Assembly (NCBI GenBank): GCA_000328365.1 | Contig: KB306459.1 | Location: 217,976 to 281,975, forward strand | Reading direction: 5' to 3' | DNA length: 64,000 nucleotides | From: Capitella teleta | Lineage: Eukaryota > Annelida > Polychaeta > Capitellidae | Part shown: positions 37,046-48,567 of the stretch, piece after piece | How positions within the stretch are numbered: position 1 is the stretch's first letter | Layout: every line of letters starts with the position of its first letter | Notes under the pieces: generated by a model | The model's database searches: none | Told to the model about the DNA's origin: nothing | What the model saw: only the letters and a program-made list of their open reading frames with translations | Program-made: the position numbers and the translations under genes

Positions 37046-37999
37046 CACCTGATTTATTGTACTGGTGTGATAGTGTTAGGAATTTTGTCAAAATTGTTTT
37101 GCAAGCATAATATGAAATAAAATATTTTGTAAAAAAAGATAATTCCGAAAACAACATCATTAACATTTTGCTTTCGCAAGTTTAACATAAAGGTCGATGC
37201 TCGCTGTGTTACACCAATGTGAGTTTGACATCGATTAAATACAGTCAAACAGCACAGTACCTTCATTATTAATCACAGAAATGCAACGAGCAATCACAAT
37301 AGCATTAATTCATCCCCGCAGGATATCCCACCATTGAACCCGCTTACATCAAAGCGATATGCGATAAGGTCTGGTTAGCATGGTGCATCACCCTCCGTGA
37401 GTATTGAATATTCTCAGTCAATCCCTTTATCTAAAATATAGACTGAAACTCAAGCAAAAATTATGAGGAATAACATTGCTCTCTGAGGCAAAACTAAGCC
37501 GCAATCAATTTGGACAACCAAGGATTTTCAGTGTATTGTTTATGTGAAAGTCGCTGCCCTTTGCCATTACTTAAATTGGGTCTTTGGAATATGAATTATG
37601 GTTGACCATTAGTCAACACATGCTTTAGACTTTTAGCTTATATATTCAAAGCTGTGTTGTTGCAATTAGGGTATGCCATATCTCAATAGTGGCGTTGGAT
37701 TCGCATACATATATGTTTTCATTTGATAGATATTTAATTGACATCGCCCTTGACAATATCACCCATATCATTATTGACCAATGCAACTGCCCTTACTTGA
37801 CCTTTTTCTCGATTAGTTCTCACTTGGATTGCCCTATTCAATATATACAAGGCAGAAACATGATTTCAGAGTAATATGAATACGAGGAGAGGTGACAAAC
37901 TGCCTTTGGCAAAAGCAATCTGCTGTCCTTGGCAGCTAAAGAAAATCCTTCATCTCGTTCATTTATGTGTTGGTTTCCTTCAAATGGGATGACTACATG
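37046..37999. other. gene-free stretch
   Basis: Downstream (in minus-strand sense) of the candidate exon at 38000-38307. If that exon is terminal, this stretch would hold its 3' UTR. An AATAAA string on the minus strand cannot be singled out with confidence. Nothing else is seen. Confidence 0.4.
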
Positions 38000-38307
38000 T
38001 CAAATGTCATAGACAAACTGTGGGCACAATCGGAATTCATAGATGATTAATAATAATTGTGCTAACGTAAGTGCATAGCAACTACATTCAAATACAATAT
38101 TGGACGTTTGTTTTTGAATTTTCAATGTAATAAATCCTAACTCGTAAAAGAAATGAAATAAAACATATAAAACCACATTGATTACTCCTATAATAGACAA
38201 GAATATTATTCTGGTCTTCCTTATTTCAAGAGTCGTCTCCAAGAATGCATTACAAGCAGTAATAAGAGGTATCATACACAAGTCTGTTCTTGGAAACCGG
38301 AATCGAT
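38000..38307 (-). CDS. candidate terminal exon of an unrecognised membrane protein
   Basis: On the minus strand a good 3' splice site lies just before 38307: a branch-point-like CTAAT, a pyrimidine-rich TTTTCTGTCTTACAG, then the exon. The frame entered in phase 2 stays open for 102 codons to a TGA at 38000-38002. The peptide has an Arg/Lys/Glu-rich turn (LEIRKTR), a strongly hydrophobic segment IIFLSIIGVINVVLYVLF followed by HFFYELGF, and a second hydrophobic segment ALTLAQLLLIIY, so two membrane spans are likely. The open frame continues upstream to 38491, but that part contains a poly-Lys run from an A-tract and is better read as intron. I do not recognise the family, and no partner exon was found upstream. 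Confidence 0.35.
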
Positions 38308-39072
38308 CTGTAAGACAGAAAACATTTTGATTAGGAGCTCGAATTTCTAAAATAGACACTGCACAATCAGCCATTGTGAATAAGTGTGGTTTGTTTTTTT
38401 TTTTCTGTAGACAGATTGATTTATAGGGTTGCAATTTCAAACTATCCATAATTGCAGCCTGTTCTGACGTGAAATTCGCCCGAGATTTCATCTGTAATAC
38501 GATCTATCCTCACAACAAAAGGATGGCATTACCAAAAAATATCATTTGGTAAGGATTTATCTGTCGGATGACTCCCCTTCTCTACAATATGTCAACTTTG
38601 TGACACAAGACGCAACAAGAGTAGCTGCAATATGCAAAGATAAAAACAACAATTCACATTGATTAATTCACAAAACGGTGCAAAGCATAAAAGGGCTTCG
38701 TATTTCAGATGTTGTGCATAGTTGATAGTGGTGGTCATTGCTTATGGACGTGTGTATGACTGAAGAATAAACGATTTATGATATTTTGGACATCGTTTAA
38801 TCGCTGATTACATGGTAATTATAAAACAGTACACTGTCAAAGACCGGACGAAATTTGACAGAAGAATACCATTTCAGCCTAGAACCACGTCATGCCAACA
38901 CTAGCTATAGATACACATATATATAGAGACATATCAAATTATTAAAAATTCATTGTACGCCTCAATATCGACCTTACATAGCGATACTACAAATACCAGA
39001 TTGTATTGTCTACTTAGTGAATATTTTCCAAAACCATTGTGGAGACAATCCACAATGAACACCAATCTCCAA
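38308..39072. other. probable intron or intergenic stretch
   Basis: On the minus strand this lies just upstream of the candidate exon. It includes a T-run at about 38394-38405 and a weaker AG near 38493 that could be an alternative acceptor. No second exon is recognised. Confidence 0.35.
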
Positions 39073-39375
39073 TAAAACAGTCGCCAATTTAACGCTTACA
39101 AAATCCATTGAGTGTGAAATAAGGTTTGGTCTAAATACTGGACATAAATGACTGTGTTGGCAGCTTCAGCACCTGACAAACACTGCAATTGTTCTGCTCC
39201 AGCTGCTTCCCATCAGTATTGCCAAATATCTCCAAAGCAAACGCAGTAAATTGTCTATCTGCAATCTACAATATCGTCGCCTCTATTTGACGCTTCTGAA
39301 CAATGTGATTGATGGTGCTGTCGTCAACAAAAGTGGAGCTGTCCCTCAAATGGTTCATGACCAGAATGTTGCCAT
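39073..39375 (+). repeat. dispersed repeat family C, copy 2 (3' part only)
   Basis: Matches 47537-47835 through the blocks GTCGCCAATTTAACGC, CTCCATTGAG.GTGAAAT, GGT.TGGTCT, TTGTGTTG.CAG, CACCGCAATTGTTCTGCTCC, ATCTCCA.GCAAA, CTCTGAACAATTTGATTGAT, GGTGCTGTC.TCAA and a CAATGGT block. The portion of family C upstream of this (47305-47536) is missing here, so the copy is truncated at its left end. Confidence 0.75.
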
Positions 39376-40310
39376 TTGTCTAACCGGTCGATATATCTAT
39401 CAAGCAATGAATCATAATGACTCAATGCCCTCGAAACAACCAAAGGTGGTGTATGTATTACATTAAAATTATGCGTTATGCATTATTTAATTGTGCAGTT
39501 TAAATGAGGACATTTGTAGTGTTTTCTAAATGTGAGTACTTTGGTACCTCCTCCTGTGAAATATACAATAATTCAGTGTGACCACCTGTTAACTGTGACT
39601 CTATTGACAAACATATTAATTTATTTGGCACTTAATTAACTTGGCTGGAAAGCATATTAGCAAACTGAGCAAGAGATCTGTACAGTGGTCTAAATATTTT
39701 ATTTTGGATAAACGAAGTCAAACTCCAATAGGTACAAATTTCCTCCTAGCTAAGTATGCTTCTACAAATGACAGGTCAGATGGCTTTGGTCCTAATTCAA
39801 ATAACTCAAGACAGCAACTTATTCACTATAAGGGAAGGAACACCCAAGACCCACAAGCCAGCGTGCACTTCAGTTAAAAACTAATCAACCCCTTTCTCGG
39901 TCGAATCAGCCTTCTTCAGTGGAGTTCGTATTGATGTTGTGGAGGAAGATGAGATCAACGAAAGCTATATTATATTAACATTGTATCAACTTTGTGCAAT
40001 CACAGAGAAGATAAAGATGATTATCGATAATTATACATAATCAAAACGTAACTATTAAACAATTATGACAATAGCAATTGTCATTTTCAGATGCATAGCT
40101 AGAATGGGGGCTAGGCTGATAATTTCATAGTGAATGCAATACTAGGCATAAAGTAAATACCCCTCTCATATTCTCAATAAACCACATATTCCTACAAACT
40201 ACTGGACCCTGGTTTAGGCGTATTGGATATTGTGGATGGAAAATTCACGCCGGATTGAAGTCGGAGGAGTACACCTTCCGCTTCAGTACTTGGGTGATCG
40301 TTCAACAGCG
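39376..40310. other. gene-free stretch
   Basis: The 78-codon plus frame at 39641-39877 has no recognised domain. Composition becomes less AT-rich towards 40.2 kb. Confidence 0.45.
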
Positions 40311-40331
40311 GGCCCTGGAGCATCCAGGGCC
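40311..40331. repeat. GC-rich hairpin, 9-bp stem and 3-base loop
   Basis: GGCCCTGGA (40311-40319), loop GCA, and the exact complement TCCAGGGCC (40323-40331). The stem is GC-rich and would be stable in RNA. There is no downstream T-run of the kind used by bacterial terminators, and in this animal context no function is inferred. Confidence 0.7.
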
Positions 40332-40439
40332 TAAAGGGAGGGATAACTGGCTAAAAATGGACTTTGAGTGGTTATTTGATACACCAAAAATGATTCCTAT
40401 GCCTGGCCCACACAAGGAATATCCTCGTTAACGATTTCG

Positions 40440-40900
40440 CGGGAGATATATTGCTAATTAGGCGTGACGTCAGAGGCTGTCATGAAACACCGAGTTTCCC
40501 ATCTTTTACAATGGGCCTCGTTATATCAGCGTGTCCTGCGACTAAACTCCTTGATATTTTTTTTATTTTCTTTTCGGAAATAGATAGAATAATCATTTTG
40601 CCACCAGTCAGGCGCAAAAAACAATAAGTTATCGCTATTTTTCTTATTTTAACAAGCAATTTTCTATGACACCTACCATGGTTTCTCATCCTGAAACAGT
40701 AAAAAGATCAGCCAGAGTGCACCACGCATGCGCAATACTGACGCTTTCGTTTCGTAAACAACACAGATGTCCTTTTATGGCGAAGATGCTCTGCTCTGAT
40801 TGGCTGAAATCGATACCTTCACGAGGGCAATGGGACCAATCACGGCAAGCCCTCAGCTGACGTTTGCCTCCTATACTTTGCAATGGAAGCCATTCTCCCA
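40440..40900. promoter_or_regulatory. TATA-less promoter-like region
   Basis: A relatively GC-rich stretch with several core promoter-proximal motifs close together: a CRE palindrome TGACGTCA (40465-40472), an NRF-1-type GCATGCGCA (40726-40734), an inverted CCAAT box in GATTGGCTG (40798-40806) and a direct CCAATCAC (40836-40843). NRF-1 plus paired CCAAT boxes is typical of housekeeping promoters, often bidirectional. Transcription direction cannot be fixed. The frames here (40666-40860 plus, 40686-40901 minus, 40800-41009 plus) overlap on both strands and are not called. Confidence 0.35.
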
Positions 40901-43900
40901 TAGACGCAATGCTAACCCCGATATTCGGAATGCATTATTTCCTTACGCTTGCATCCAGGCATGGTGTTCTTGGCAAGGAATGCTATCAATTGGTGCTATG
41001 AGTCAATAGAGCATCACTTAAAATTTAGTTCCCCATCCCTCTAACACTTTTGGGTCGACGAATTGCACAATAAATATTCGGGTTATCCAATGACAATATT
41101 TCCATTGGAAAAAAAATGTGTGTACAAACGAAAACGATGGCCTGTATGTTAATGACTATGATAATGTGAAATGTCATAGGCATCAACATTACCAACAAGA
41201 TTAAGACCTGTATGTGATGATCCGGCCCCTTGGTTATAGTTAATAAATCGGATAACTGGATTAGTAACTCAGTATCTAACTAATTCGTATTCATAATTGT
41301 CATAACAGATAAGCGGCATCGTCCAATCGGGAGCCTCGGTTCTATCAGTGCAGCATCCATTTGCCTCTGTTTACTGACAACCCATACTTAATTGACAAAT
41401 TGTACTGCATGACAAAAATCTCGTTATTTTCTGCTCTGCTCTCTAAAGAACGATATCATAAAAATGACTCTCGATACCAATTAACTAAACCCGCTAAATA
41501 TCCCAATTATATTTGACGACTGATGATCAGAAGGCATTTCTTCGAAAAATCAACTTGCATAAGGCCAAAATTCCCGATAATTGGATACGTGGATTCACGT
41601 AATAGATCAATCATTCCAAGAAAGTTTGAGACAGACTAGATACTGACTTACTTATGAAGTGCTAACACGGTGTGGTTGTTGCAGCTGGCGTAATTATCCA
41701 GCCACTTAATACATAGATACCAATGAATATACGACATGATTCTATTTTGAGTATCATATTTGAATTCGTTCATATATACCTGATGTCTCCGTTCGTTTTT
41801 ATTTACGACCACGCTCTTGCGGAGTAGACTTTAGTCTCTTTCAGGCACCCATCATCATGCAGATGCGCCGCTGGTTTGCGTGCGTGATTGCGTCCAGCAC
41901 ATGCATTACATATTTTGTCGGTCACTTTTTAGGATTTAGCTCTCTTTACCCTCTTATAAGTATATGGGTCTGACACATTCAGTGACTACTTACACCACAT
42001 TGATAATGCCATGGACAGCGTTTATAGAACGCCGCAATGTTCACACCGCATCCCTATCGACGATATCATCATTCCGAGGGTAAGGGTTTCATTTTGTAGA
42101 CAGTTTGTCAACTTTAATGCTTACTAATGATGAAGTTAGATTAACAGTTAAACATACAGTTTATTATTTGGATAAATGTGTTCCTTGTTCATCTGGCCTA
42201 ATTACGATCAGTGGCCGTTATAATTATTTCCCCGCCAATACTTATATGTTTTTTGTGCCCATTAATATCTACCTCTACCTCTAATTATTTGGTATCATTG
42301 GTGACAGTGAGCTTTGAGGCACATCTGCTTAGTAACCAGTATCCAGTAAAAGCACGAACTCCACTTCAATGCGATGGAAAGCTTGAATTTCAATTTCGCA
42401 ATATGAGTGCGGTGGAAATTGCAACGTAACTCGAAGCCACCCAGCCGGAGTGTGTTCATTTGAAGACAATTTATGGACCTCTTAATCCCTTACTAACTAC
42501 GCATTTTCTTACGGTGATAATATAGTTTAAGTTCATAATTTAAATGAATACATGTACATGGTTTTTGCAGGGTTCATACAAAACTTGCAGCTGTTGAGTG
42601 ACAAATGTAGCCAAATGAGTCAACACACACGCACCACGTATTAGACAAATCGTGGGCGTGATGTCTACACTGCATCAATGTCACGCATATGCGACAAATT
42701 GTGAAACTGAAAGGCAAACATTGTGCCAGCCAAATGGGTGCATGCTTGCGCAAAGCTAGACTAATAAATTACAAGCAATCATAGCACCAACGTTTGCAAC
42801 CACATTGTATCTGTGATCTGTGTATACAGGTACAGAAGAAGCAACCACTCGTTGAACATCAGCTTATATAATATACTGATAATAATTAATTCATACGATT
42901 TCACTATTTTTGTGGTCTTAAAGATAGGACTTTTGTGGCATTTCCTTTCTTACTTGTATCACAGTATAAATTATTGTATTAGTAATGTGCTAGTGCATGT
43001 AGTTAAACTTATGTCTCTACAATTATTCAGTGTGTGCAAAGTAAAACAAATTTGGGGTTTGAGTTTGGACTGAAGCCCTCTTGAAACACTTGGCTTTTCA
43101 AACGCTGCCTAAGTTTTGTAAGCCAGTCACGAATCCTTTATCATCGGAACAGCACAAGTTGTGGATATGGGAGCCATTTTGGGGCCACAATTGTAATGAA
43201 TGAGTGAATTGATTTGATTTACCATAACCTGATACTAAAGGTGTTATATTAGTACCTCTCCACAGTTAAAAAGTTCTTCTAGAAATAGTAATGAAGTGAA
43301 ACTGATTACATTGGCATGACGGTGCATATCAGCCAATAACTAAAGATATTTATTATGTAGTATTCACTCTTTATGCTGAACACGCGAAACGACTACAAAG
43401 TACGGACCAAGAATGGGGCCTAAATCTCAGGTTTGCACTATCCTGAGATTAAAGAGTGCTAAATTCAACTGCTCAATTAAACTTACATGTAATTATAAAG
43501 AACTCCAGCCATGGCACATTGTGCAATACATAATTACGTGTAAATGAATTCTCATTTACAGAAGATACAATTGCATATCTCAATTACCAATGCCAATTGA
43601 GAATGAGCAAATGATTGTGTATACGTGAGAAATAAATTATTCCAAATAAACTCATGAAGGGTACTTTCACGGAACAATTGATATCGTCTTCACTTAATGA
43701 CCTTACATTTACCCGCTTATTATTCAAGAGCGGCTGTGGCTAATCAGTGATTGGAACACTAAATTAATTGGAATAGATGCAGTTAACCGCCTTTGGGCCA
43801 ACGATACATCTATTTTGTTGCAAATTAATTTCAACCCATCGCTAAAACACACCACTATAATTAATTATAATTAAATATAATTATCTAGAGGGCATGCATA

Positions 43901-45080
43901 GCTAGTGGAGCAAAATTATATGTTTCGAGAGATAAAGTGTATATTTTATTGATAGGTGAAATTTAAAATTATAGCCTTAGTGGTTGGGGCCACAATATAG
44001 AAATATTCCAAACAGAGTACTTCCTTAGTTAAGTATCAAAATGTTATATCTGAAAACCTAAAATACCAACAATTTAAACCAGCAACTACAATCTGCACTC
44101 CGTTACAGATTATTGTTAGAGACATCCGATTTTGAACTTTCTCTGTGTTTAATTGGAATTAGTTCACAATATTTCCCAAATGTACAGCATATAATATGTC
44201 ACTTTAGAGAACATAAAAATGATTTTGATCTACTGCACTGATCACATCGATCATGTTATCGCACCATCCTCAATGGCTCCTCCTGGTACTGGATCTCGTA
44301 CACTTTACAACGATTGTACTTATTGAAATTGACCAAAATTAATATATACCTACCGCACCGCGGCCAACACCCGTTACGGCTCTCATGTTCAAATCCTTCT
44401 CTTTGAAACTGCTATTGATCATCACACCCTCGTTTACTACTGCCCTTCTGTCGATTTATCTCATATAAGTGCCCCATTTCACTTTGATCTCTTTTCTCCA
44501 GGCTTCCAAGAACTAAACCAATAGTCTTCAATAAAAATTTATGTAATTATTAAATCATTATTCATGATGCACCGAGCAATAAAGTGGATGGTAGGATTAT
44601 TCTTGGATTGGTTCTTTTTAATGTATTAAGATTTGTATTTATGTTCTATCTTATATTTCTTTGTTTATTTATCATTATGTGTTGTATATGTATATGTATA
44701 TGTACTTTATTTCTTCTTGACAAATATACCTTCCGGTGTCGGCGGATTGTGTTTACAAACCCCTATCACTGCGCCACTTCTCTGTTTGCGCAAAGCACAA
44801 ATAATCTGCAGTGCATTTGCATTTCCAAGTTAAAAAGTCACCTCCTCTAATTAAGCCAGACAGCCAGTCAATCAGATTGCATAATCGACCGTGTAATCAC
44901 ACCGATTTGTAGCATAAACCAAAGTTGGTATTTGGTTTGGAGCCCAATACGCACTCTCTTAATATAACCCAATGTGCCACTGCCCTATATGCGGATAATA
45001 TAAAATCATGGGGTGTGAAGGAGTTGGGCCTGGGGAACAATGACCTCTATAGGCATCAACCAAGGTCATGGACCTTGTTG
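40901..45080. other. gene-free AT-rich stretch
   Basis: About 4.2 kb. A plus-strand frame at 44333-44524 (63 codons) reads as plausible protein (VYYCPSVDLSHISAPFHFDL) and contains a good acceptor-like CTTTTCTCCAG near 44501, but no family is recognised. A (TATATG)n patch lies at 44684-44705 and AT-rich palindromic sequence near 43858-43886. Confidence 0.45.
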
Positions 45081-45138
45081 ATAACTCGACTGCGCTGCAA
45101 ACAACCGAGAGCTCATTTGGCTTTGGTCTCCCGAGCAC
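45081..45138 (+). repeat. dispersed repeat family F, copy 1
   Basis: The core GC.GCAAAC.ACCGA.AGCTCATTTGGCTTTGGTCTC recurs in reverse complement at 53691-53750. Similarity is clear over about 55 bases and fades outside. Both copies can be read as AHLALVSR in one frame, but the rest of the frames is unrelated. The function of the core is unknown. Confidence 0.65.
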
Positions 45139-46192
45139 CCCATCACGTTGAAATGAAATGATGTGTGACACGTGCAAAGGGAAATCATGAACTGTGGGCT
45201 AATCCAGGGAATAATCACCAGCTTAAATCGTTTATATTATAGCTTACCGTTCACCAGCAAGCCGATATGGTGATAACGGCACGGCTTACTTAGTTTCCAT
45301 TAAGACCCTATCAATTACCACATGGGTGAGTTGCGATGATCGCCCAATCACCATCCTCACCAACATATCTTGATTGGTCCTCATGAGACAGTTGTTTGGG
45401 GGCGTTTAGGGTAAAAGGGTATAGCTGTGTTCTATCTTGTTTCACTGAATGTTAACCATGCGCTGATTTGAGATAAAGTTGTGTAAGTGTTGAAGGAAAA
45501 GACATGGATGAGGATGAGAGGTACAACGTAGTTTCTTGTAAGGGTATGTGTGCAATTGAGCAATTTGAGATATCCTAGACTCTGTTGTTCTGCACTGAGA
45601 ACGAGCTGCATTATGTGGGAGTAGCGTTTTCGAGGGAGTGGGTGTGACCCGAGCAAATTAGAGTCCCTTTCTGCACCGAAGCAAATAAACAGGCGTACAA
45701 TTAGCACCCGACCTTTTACCCCTTGCTCCCAAACGAGTCAGCACGTTGAGGCATGGCTGTCACACTGTGTGACACCCAGTCACCTTGTCATGTGATGCTT
45801 AATGGATTGCTGAAGGCAGAGACATTGCAGTCCGGATTGGCGTACTACAAACCAAAGAGGATGAAACTTACTACATGTACGAGGGTTATTCGAAAAGGTA
45901 TCGGCCTAATACAGAAGGCGTGAGCACAGATAACTGAAATTTGGTTTGCATAAGGTTAGTCTTTCAGATGAAAACTGCAACCAATCAGTGAATTTCCCAG
46001 AAAGTCACGTGATCATCTCTGGCGCTAATTTGAGTAAAGCAGGGGTCGCATTTCTTCAAAATGCAGCAGATTCTTTTTTATTCGCTAAATCAAAATCGAT
46101 TGTGCAACAGCAGAATACTACACTGACACACATATCAATATTTTATAGACAATACTGATCCTAACCAGGGAGCTATTCAAGCATGAACACTC
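45139..46192. other. gene-free stretch
   Basis: The 91-codon minus frame at 45432-45707 has no recognised domain. Nothing else is seen. Confidence 0.45.
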
Positions 46193-46380
46193 TGAGCCCA
46201 TAGGAATTCCACAACCATCTGGCAATGGCTATGCGTCTGCAATGAAATCGAATCGATTCTACGCCAGGGGATTCATGGGCCTATAACAGTGGCTACTTCC
46301 ATCGGTTTATTGGGTGCAATTTCACACTTCAGAGATGTTCATGCCTCAGTGAGGGTTTTTCAGCTGGCTGCTTTTTGCAT
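46193..46380 (+). repeat. dispersed repeat family B, copy 2
   Basis: Matches 23453-23640 and the reverse complement of 63760-63955. It has the blocks ATAGGAATTCCACA, CATCTGGCAATGGC, GTCTGCAATGAAATCGAATC, GATTCATGGGCCTATAACAG, CTTCCATCGGTTTATTGGGT and GTTCATGCCTCAGTGAGGG. It carries GGCTACTTCCAT, the form seen in copy 3 rather than copy 1. The left end lacks the AGCGTGACGTTTTGAGCC block, so it is truncated there. Confidence 0.85.
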
Positions 46381-47304
46381 AGATCACCAGACATGAGGAA
46401 TTATGTCATGCACCTATGTCAACATCGAGAGCTTGTAGGACTTTAGGTGTCAAAACGCATAATTCAATTCACAAATATTTCTATGATTGATCTTTTCACT
46501 ATATCAAATTATTATGTACGAATAATTATAAGCAAATCCGAATCAGTTGCCTTTTTTACTAGTTTAATACCGCTTCGACCGTTGTTACTACCAAACGTAT
46601 TGCTTGACAGATCTAAGAGTTTCTCTGGCAATACAAGTAATACGACATTGCAAAACAGTGATGTTATAATCTTTCAGATTGTCTTTCAGGTTTTTTTCAG
46701 ATCAAAATCACAAAGATACATTCACTACTGCATGAGTACTTGGTAAAATTGACCCCTTCACTAACGAGTGAACTGCGTGCAATTGATAGCAATGCAAAAT
46801 TTATGGACAGTGACGTGATTGTCTATAATAGAAATAACATTGTTAACTAAGATAACATATATCACTCTAATGAGTAGAGCTGAAATGAATGCTTTGAGCT
46901 ACGTGTGTGTTTGTCAATATCGTATTCACAAATGATTAGTTGTGATACTAAACATAGAACGTGTCATTTCATCGAGGAAACCTTCATTCAATGTGCACAT
47001 CAGTCAGTCAAGCAATACGTTTGGTAGTAAGCATACCCCAAATCCCACACCCTTCATGATTGAAAATGGTGAACAATTTACAAAGTCAAGAGGGCATAGA
47101 TTGCGTATAATCACGCTTAACTATACATGTAATAGTGTAGTGACATTTTGAAACTCAAGATAAGATTCACTTCATACAGTATAAATACACATAGTGAAAT
47201 GTGTGTGTGTCTTTCGACAACAAAAATATTCAAACTTAGGCCTACGTTCCAGTAAGAACATGATATAGCACATGACTTGCAGGGCATAAGACGCAGGACA
47301 TGTT
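46381..47304. other. gene-free stretch
   Basis: The 99-codon plus frame at 46447-46746 has no recognised domain. No shared repeats. Confidence 0.45.
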
Positions 47305-47835
47305 CTGCCTCCGAATCACTGTCACGTGGTCCTGCTGCCAGCAAGATAAGCTATAATCTGATTCTACAGCCAAATACATCATTGGACAGTGACGTCAAAC
47401 CCAGCAACCAACAACTGTCCCTTATGTCAATCATATAGGGAGAAATTATGTGGAGTCGATTGGGTCGGAAGCTCAACACGCACGTGCCTGTTGTGAGAGC
47501 AAGCGATAATGCCTCCCACGATGAAAATGAAACTCAAATAAACTCGTCGCCAATTTAACGCCTGCAAACTCCATTGAGCGTGAAATTAGGTCTGGTCTGA
47601 TTACTAGATACATAGTTGATTGTGTTGACAGATTTAGCATCTGAAAAACACCGCAATTGTTCTGCTCCAACAGCCCTGCCTCGACACCGCAAAAGGTCTC
47701 CAGGCAAATTCTACAGCTCCCATATATGAATCCCACGCTTCGACTTCAACTCAACTCGACATCTCTGAACAATTTGATTGATGGTGCTGTCATCAAGAAA
47801 AACAGAAATGTCTATCCAATGGTCCAAAGGTATCG
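47305..47835 (+). repeat. dispersed repeat family C, copy 3 (longest)
   Basis: The first half (47305-47600) aligns with 24363-24665 and the second half (47537-47835) with 39073-39375. The two other copies overlap here in the CGCCAATTTAACGC...TGAGCGTGAAAT block. This copy therefore shows that the two partial ones belong to a single family at least 530 bp long. A CRE palindrome TGACGTCA sits at 47390-47397; the matching place in copy 1 reads GAGGTCA. The minus frame at 47473-47736 is not conserved as protein. Confidence 0.7.
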
Positions 47836-48309
47836 GCATGAATTTTGGCACTTTAGAATGATGTATTGGAATTGCTCGCTAAACATTTCCTCAAATAGTT
47901 TTCATTCTTGACTGCTTTATAACGGAATTATTATCTATGGAATTTTCCTGCTGAGAGTGATGTTATGTGTTTTCTTGGAAAGAAGCCATGGACGAGCAAA
48001 CTCATAAATGGTTTATTAATAACCGCTTTAATGCATAGGAACAGTTTATGAGAAGTAAGTACATTCAAAATAGTATCCTAACTTTCACACTTTTGCGTGG
48101 ATTATATGTGTCACAAGAGACCCTAAAGCGCAGGTTTGTGCATCATGTGAACCTGCTTCCAAAAAGGAACCCATTGACACCAAATTTGCCCAGATAAGAG
48201 ACATTGAGTGAATCAGCAGCACCTTTCGGTTGCGCTGACCAGTGACTCCGTCGTTTACCGTGATTTACACCTTCATCGGGAATGCGGAGCTTCTTGTAAA
48301 CTGGATTAC
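47836..48309. other. gene-free stretch
   Basis: Sequence between family C copy 3 and the LINE 3' end. Nothing recognised. Confidence 0.45.
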
Positions 48310-48567
48310 TTATGTATTTTCTATCAATGGCTACCGAACATTCGCCCATCAAGCACCCATCCTTTGGAACCGATTACCTTCCAACCTACAGTACCAGCAA
48401 TTGCTTGATGCTTTTAAAACCCAACTTAAGACTTACTATTTTAACATTGCATTTTCTAGTATTTAATGATTTTCCTTTTTACCTCTGTTTGTACAGCGCA
48501 TTTGAATGTTCTTTGATATTGCTGAAAATGCGTTTTAAATGTAATAAATGAAATGAAATGAAATGAA
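48310..48567 (+). mobile_element. 5'-truncated LINE, 3' end (CR1/L2/Jockey-like)
   Basis: The frame 48326-48466 encodes the very C-terminus of a non-LTR retrotransposon reverse-transcriptase protein. NGYRTFAHQAPILWNRLPSN is followed by a LLDAFKTQLKTYYFNIAF ending and a TAA. This matches the familiar pattern of aromatic-FxxxAPxLWNxLP, then a Phe-Lys-x-x-Leu-Lys segment and a hydrophobic end. A short 3' UTR with GAAAATGCGTTTTAAATGTAATAA follows, then an (AAATG)n tail at 48547-48567. Everything upstream (catalytic RT core, endonuclease) is absent, as expected from incomplete target-primed reverse transcription. The exact clade is uncertain. Confidence 0.85.
48326..48466 (+). pseudogene. LINE ORF2 C-terminal fragment
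   Basis: Forty-six codons plus a stop, corresponding to the extreme C-terminal tail downstream of the reverse-transcriptase fingers/palm. Key visible residues are Ala-Pro-x-Leu-Trp-Asn-x-Leu-Pro (in APILWNRLPSNL) and the basic FKTQLK segment. It has no enzymatic core and cannot be functional. The frame is open to its natural stop, suggesting that the insertion is not very old. Confidence 0.8.

Noticed and set aside
44333-44524. 63-codon plus-strand frame with an internal acceptor-like site
   Set aside because: Composition is suggestive but no family or matching donor is seen; too short to call.
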